Origin: Thalassospiraceae bacterium
GTDB lineage: Bacteria > Pseudomonadota > Alphaproteobacteria > Rhodospirillales > Magnetovibrionaceae
Assembly: GCA_030637845.1 (NCBI GenBank)
Contig: DAOWFT010000058.1
Coordinates: 1 to 7,843, forward strand
Direction: 5' to 3'
Length of the DNA stretch: 7,843 nucleotides
The translations under genes were made by a program, and so were the position numbers. Under the pieces are notes generated by a model. It was not told the DNA's origin and did not search any database. It was given only the letters and a program-made list of their open reading frames with translations. Shown one piece after another: positions 4,994 through 7,843 of this stretch (position 1 is the first letter of the stretch; every line of letters begins with the position of its first letter).

Positions 4994-5030
4994 AAAAAAC
5001 CCCTATAAAACAAATGCTTCATAGGGGTTT
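4994..5030 (-). terminator. lon rho-independent terminator
   Basis: A perfect 10-bp inverted repeat, AAACCCCTAT (4997-5006) and ATAGGGGTTT (5021-5030), with a 14-nt loop. On the minus strand the second arm runs into TTTTTT then CTG (T run at 4994-4999). It lies 34 bp downstream of the lon stop and separates lon from hupB. Confidence 0.9.
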
Positions 5031-5064
5031 CATCATCAATAGCATTAGGTTGGGTGATATAAAA

Positions 5065-7503
5065 TTAATGGGTGAGAATATCCCCATTATCACCGTCAGA
5101 ACCCTTGGAATGAGCCGATCCTTCGACTTCTGCATCTTCGTCCCATTCGATGGGGGTAAGCGATTCGGTTAGTGCCACCTTCAAAACTTCCTCAACATGA
5201 GAGACCGGAATTATCTTCAATCCTTTTTTCACGTTGTCGGGTATTTCGGCCAGGTCCTTTTCATTGTCTTTGGGTATTAGCACCGTGGTTATTCCGGAAC
5301 GAAGCGCGGCAAGAAGCTTTTCTTTCAATCCACCGATGGGAAGAATGCGACCCCTGAGGGTTATCTCACCGGTCATGGCAACGTTTTTTCCAACCGGGAT
5401 GCCCGTTAGCACCGAAACGATGGATGTAACCATGCCAACACCAGCCGATGGCCCGTCCTTGGGCGTGGCCCCTTCCGGAACATGGACGTGAATATCCTTT
5501 TTCTGGAAAGTTGGCGGTTTAATGCCAAATTGGGCGGCCCGGGACTGAACAAACGAGTTTGCCGCCTGAATGGATTCCTTCATTACATCGCCCAACTTGC
5601 CGGTGATGGTCATGCGTCCCTTGCCGGGAACCACAACCGCTTCGATTTGCAGTATCTCACCGCCAACCTCGGTCCAGGCAAGGCCAGTGGTAACGCCAAC
5701 TTTATCCTCGTCTTCCAGTTCGCCATAGCGGTAGCGCTTAACGCCTGCGTATTTTTCCAGATTCTTGGCAGTTACCTTTATGGATTTAACCTTAACGTCC
5801 ATAACAATTTCTTTTGTTGCCTTGCGAATAAGGTTTGCAATTTCACGCTCAAGGTTACGAACGCCGGCCTCGCGGGTGTAATAACGAATAATGTCACGAA
5901 TGGCGGCATCGGAGATTGACCACTCGCCTTCTTTCAGGCCGTGGGATTCGATTTGTTTATCAATCAGATGGCGCTTGGCAATTTCAACCTTTTCATCCTC
6001 GGTGTAGCCGGAAAGACGGATTATCTCCATACGGTCCATCAAGGGGCCCGGCATATTCATGGTGTTTGCGGTGGTTACAAACATCACGTCCGATAGGTCA
6101 TAATCAACCTCGAGATAATGATCATTAAAGGTTGAGTTTTGCTCAGGATCCAACACCTCTAAAAGTGCCGATGCCGGATCACCGCGGTAATCGGCCCCCA
6201 TTTTATCAATTTCATCAAGCAGGAACAGCGGGTTTGAGACCTTGGCCTTTTTCATGCCCTGCACAACCTTGCCCGGCATCGAGCCGATATAGGTGCGGCG
6301 ATGACCACGAATTTCAGACTCGTCACGGACCCCGCCCAAGCTCATACGGACAAACTTGCGCCCCGTGGCTCTGGCGATGGATTTACCCAACGATGTTTTA
6401 CCAACACCCGGAGGGCCAACCAGACAAAGTATCGGCCCCTTTAGTTTTTTGGTTCGGCTTTGCACCGCAAGATACTCGATGATGCGCTCTTTTACCTTTT
6501 CGAGGCCATAGTGATCGGCATCAAGGATTTTTTCGGCTTCCTTGAGGTCTTTCTTAATCGCGCTTTTCTTTTTCCACGGGATGCCGAGTATCCAGTCAAG
6601 ATAGTTGCGAACTACGGTCGCCTCTGCCGACATGGGCGACATATTTTTTAGTTTCTTTATCTCGGCATTGCATTTTTCCCGGGCTTCTTTTGAAAGCCTG
6701 GTTTTTTTGATTTTATCTTCCAGCTCGGAAACCTCGTCACGGCCTTCTTCGCCGTCACCCAGTTCTTTCTGGATCGCCTTCATCTGTTCATTGAGATAAT
6801 ATTCGCGCTGGGTTTTTTCCATCTGGCGTTTAACCCGGTTGCGGATTTTCTTTTCAACCTGCAATACGCCGATTTCACCTTCCATGTACGAATAAACCCG
6901 CTCCAGCCTTTCGGCGACGGATTGTATTTCCAACAGTTCCTGTTTGTCGGATATTTTCAGCGCAAGATGCGAAGCAACCGTGTCGGCAAGCTTGGACGGG
7001 TCCTCTATCTGGTTGATGGAAACCAGTGCCTCTGGCGGTATTTTTTTGTTCAGCTTTATGTACTGCTCAAACTCGCCAACCACCGAGCGAGAAAGAGCTT
7101 CCATTTCTTGGGCTTCGCCAATCGGTTCATCAATTACGCTGATGCTGGCCTGAAAGAACGGCTGGCTTTCATCAAATTTATTTACAATTGCCCGCTGCCC
7201 GCCTTCGACCAAGACCTTTACGGTTCCATCGGGAAGTTTGAGCAGCTGCAATACGGTGGAAATGGTTCCAACCGTGTAGATATCATCGGTTCCGGGATCG
7301 TCCTCGGCGGCATTTTTTTGCGCAACCAGAAGAATTTGCTTGTCCTCGCGCATTACGTCTTCCAGCGCCAGAACCGATTTCTCGCGTCCAACAAAAAGCG
7401 GAACGATCATGTGGGGGAAAACCACAATATCGCGAAGCGGCAATACCGGCAGCAGGTCGCCATCGGTGTGGGGCTTCACTGTTTCAATCGCTTGATCTGT
7501 CAT
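5065..7503 (-). CDS. lon: ATP-dependent protease Lon (La)
   Basis: 812 residues, full length for bacterial LonA. Lon is a cytoplasmic homohexameric AAA+ serine protease that degrades misfolded and selected regulatory proteins. Domains in order: N-terminal substrate-binding domain (about 17-210, starting LPVLPLRDIVVFPHMIVPL), a charged coiled-coil segment (about 215-285), the AAA+ module, and the protease domain (about 600-780). The AAA+ module shows Walker A GPPGVGKT (363-370), Walker B FLLDEID (427-433), sensor 1 Asn480 in TTAN, and the sensor 2 motif GVRNLE (Arg549). Ser686 in DGPSAG and Lys729 in GGLKEK should be the catalytic dyad. The last ~30 residues form an acidic, low-complexity tail. 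The ATG at 7503 has an A-rich leader without a strong Shine-Dalgarno. clpX lies immediately upstream, the usual alphaproteobacterial order. Confidence 0.98.
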   Translation of the reverse strand: MTDQAIETVKPHTDGDLLPVLPLRDIVVFPHMIVPLFVGREKSVLALEDVMREDKQILLVAQKNAAEDDPGTDDIYTVGTISTVLQLLKLPDGTVKVLVEGGQRAIVNKFDESQPFFQASISVIDEPIGEAQEMEALSRSVVGEFEQYIKLNKKIPPEALVSINQIEDPSKLADTVASHLALKISDKQELLEIQSVAERLERVYSYMEGEIGVLQVEKKIRNRVKRQMEKTQREYYLNEQMKAIQKELGDGEEGRDEVSELEDKIKKTRLSKEAREKCNAEIKKLKNMSPMSAEATVVRNYLDWILGIPWKKKSAIKKDLKEAEKILDADHYGLEKVKERIIEYLAVQSRTKKLKGPILCLVGPPGVGKTSLGKSIARATGRKFVRMSLGGVRDESEIRGHRRTYIGSMPGKVVQGMKKAKVSNPLFLLDEIDKMGADYRGDPASALLEVLDPEQNSTFNDHYLEVDYDLSDVMFVTTANTMNMPGPLMDRMEIIRLSGYTEDEKVEIAKRHLIDKQIESHGLKEGEWSISDAAIRDIIRYYTREAGVRNLEREIANLIRKATKEIVMDVKVKSIKVTAKNLEKYAGVKRYRYGELEDEDKVGVTTGLAWTEVGGEILQIEAVVVPGKGRMTITGKLGDVMKESIQAANSFVQSRAAQFGIKPPTFQKKDIHVHVPEGATPKDGPSAGVGMVTSIVSVLTGIPVGKNVAMTGEITLRGRILPIGGLKEKLLAALRSGITTVLIPKDNEKDLAEIPDNVKKGLKIIPVSHVEEVLKVALTESLTPIEWDEDAEVEGSAHSKGSDGDNGDILTH

Positions 7504-7540
7504 TTTTTTATGTTTTCCGTTTTTTGTTTCATTTCATTAA

Positions 7541-7569
7541 AGATGGCCCCCTTTGGCGGCCTATTCAAG
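7541..7569 (-). promoter_or_regulatory. Second, weaker heat-shock-type promoter candidate for lon
   Basis: Minus strand: CTTGAA (7564-7569), 15-bp spacer, GGCCATCT (7541-7548), compared with the RpoH consensus CTTGAA / CCCCATnT. The -10 half keeps only the CCATnT core. It would start about 30 nt before lon. A near-palindrome (7545-7561) overlaps it. This is a low-confidence motif match. Confidence 0.25.
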
Positions 7570-7615
7570 TGATGGCGGTCATTACAGGGGGGAACGGCAG
7601 GTATTAACCAATATG

Positions 7616-7643
7616 ATATGGGCCAAAAACCGGGGAATTCAAG
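7616..7643 (-). promoter_or_regulatory. Candidate RpoH (sigma-32) heat-shock promoter of lon
   Basis: Minus strand: CTTGAA (7638-7643), 14-bp spacer, GCCCATAT (7616-7623). This is one base off the enterobacterial -10 consensus CCCCATnT and falls within the accepted 13-17 bp spacing. It lies after the clpX terminator and would give a leader of about 105 nt. The same bases can be read as a poorer sigma-70 promoter (TTGAAT with CATATC or TATCAT). lon is a classical heat-shock gene, which supports the RpoH reading. Confidence 0.6.
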
Positions 7644-7662
7644 CCCCAGAGCAGGGCCTCAG

Positions 7663-7707
7663 AAAAAAATAAAGCCGCCTGTAGGTGTCATACAGACGGC
7701 TTTATTT
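7663..7707 (-). terminator. clpX rho-independent terminator
   Basis: A long inverted repeat: AAATAAAGCCG (7667-7677) with CGGCTTTATTT (7697-7707), continued inward by CTGTA (7679-7683) with TACAG (7691-7695) and a 7-nt loop. The one unmatched pair between them is a U-G wobble in the minus-strand RNA. The minus strand ends in a run of T (7663-7669). It starts 20 bp after the clpX stop. Confidence 0.93.
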
Positions 7708-7727
7708 GATTAAATATTGCTTGATTA

Positions 7728-7843
7728 TCAGGCGCTCGATTCTACCTCTTCGGCGCGATCGGCATAGATGTAAAGCGGCTTGGCGGCATCGGCCACAACC
7801 TCGCGGTTGATAACCACCTCTTCGACGCCATCAAGGCCGGGAA
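7728..7843 (-). CDS. clpX: ATP-dependent Clp protease ATP-binding subunit ClpX, C-terminal end (cut by window edge)
   Basis: Only the last 37 codons and a TGA stop are inside the window; the rest lies beyond the right edge. The peptide PGLDGVEEVVINREVV (residues 1-16 of the fragment), then AKPLYIYADR and a short acidic tail ending VESSA, is the characteristic C-terminus of ClpX. ClpX is the AAA+ unfoldase that feeds tagged proteins to ClpP. The AAA+ core and the zinc-binding domain are outside, so their integrity cannot be judged. Position just upstream of lon on the same strand supports the call. Its strong terminator means lon is probably not read from the clpX promoter. Confidence 0.94.
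   Translation of the reverse strand, partial: PGLDGVEEVVINREVVADAAKPLYIYADRAEEVESSA

Noticed and set aside
5482..5919. Plus-strand ORF of 145 codons antisense to lon
   Set aside because: A shadow frame opposite the conserved protease domain, with no independent evidence for coding.
6922..7572. Plus-strand ORF of 216 codons antisense to the lon 5' half
   Set aside because: A long shadow of lon. The translation has no recognisable family and the frame crosses the lon promoter region.

Overview
The window looks like a chromosomal backbone segment of an alphaproteobacterium. The evidence is the gene order read on the minus strand (clpX - lon - hupB - tRNA-Val - tRNA-Asp - nuoA-B-C-D-E-F), separate nuoC and nuoD genes, a NuoE C-terminus with the GPQxGR...EPxGGLTTL tail, and a NuoD ending in FGEIDR. 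Base composition is moderate (roughly half G+C by eye). The genus cannot be fixed from the sequence alone. Every gene I can support lies on the minus strand, so the story runs from high to low coordinates.

Layout from the right edge. The last 37 codons of clpX (AAA+ unfoldase of ClpXP) end at 7728 and are followed by a strong rho-independent terminator (7663-7707). A leader with a good RpoH (heat-shock sigma-32) promoter candidate precedes a complete lon protease gene (5065-7503), closed by a terminator at 4994-5030. Next come helically phased T/A tracts, a sigma-70-like promoter and hupB (HU, 4527-4799), which appears to start at TTG. hupB is closed by a terminator at 4466-4504. tRNA-Val(TAC) and tRNA-Asp(GTC) follow, both with encoded CCA and each with its own promoter candidate. 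clpX, lon and hupB form a protein-quality-control and nucleoid block; each is transcriptionally insulated by its own terminator.

The left half (1-3738) is the front of the respiratory complex I operon, nuoABCDE plus the first 111 codons of nuoF. NuoA is a membrane subunit. NuoB carries cluster N2. NuoC and NuoD form the connecting arm with the quinone site. NuoE and NuoF form the NADH-oxidising tip. Genes are tightly packed: nuoA/nuoB overlap by 10 nt, nuoD/nuoE overlap by 4 nt, and nuoE/nuoF are 3 nt apart. A promoter candidate (TTGGCA-16-TATAAC, 3936-3963) should drive the operon with a leader of about 190 nt.

The most interesting item is in that leader: an unannotated 44-codon ORF (3735-3869). 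Its GGAGGT ribosome-binding site is spaced exactly like that of nuoA, it encodes a basic then hydrophobic peptide, and its TGA stop overlaps the nuoA ATG as ATGA. Its ribosome-binding site lies in a small hairpin and two more inverted repeats lie inside it. It may be a small protein or a translational leader controlling complex I synthesis. The rest of the window is conserved housekeeping sequence; I see no mobile element, CRISPR array or defence system.
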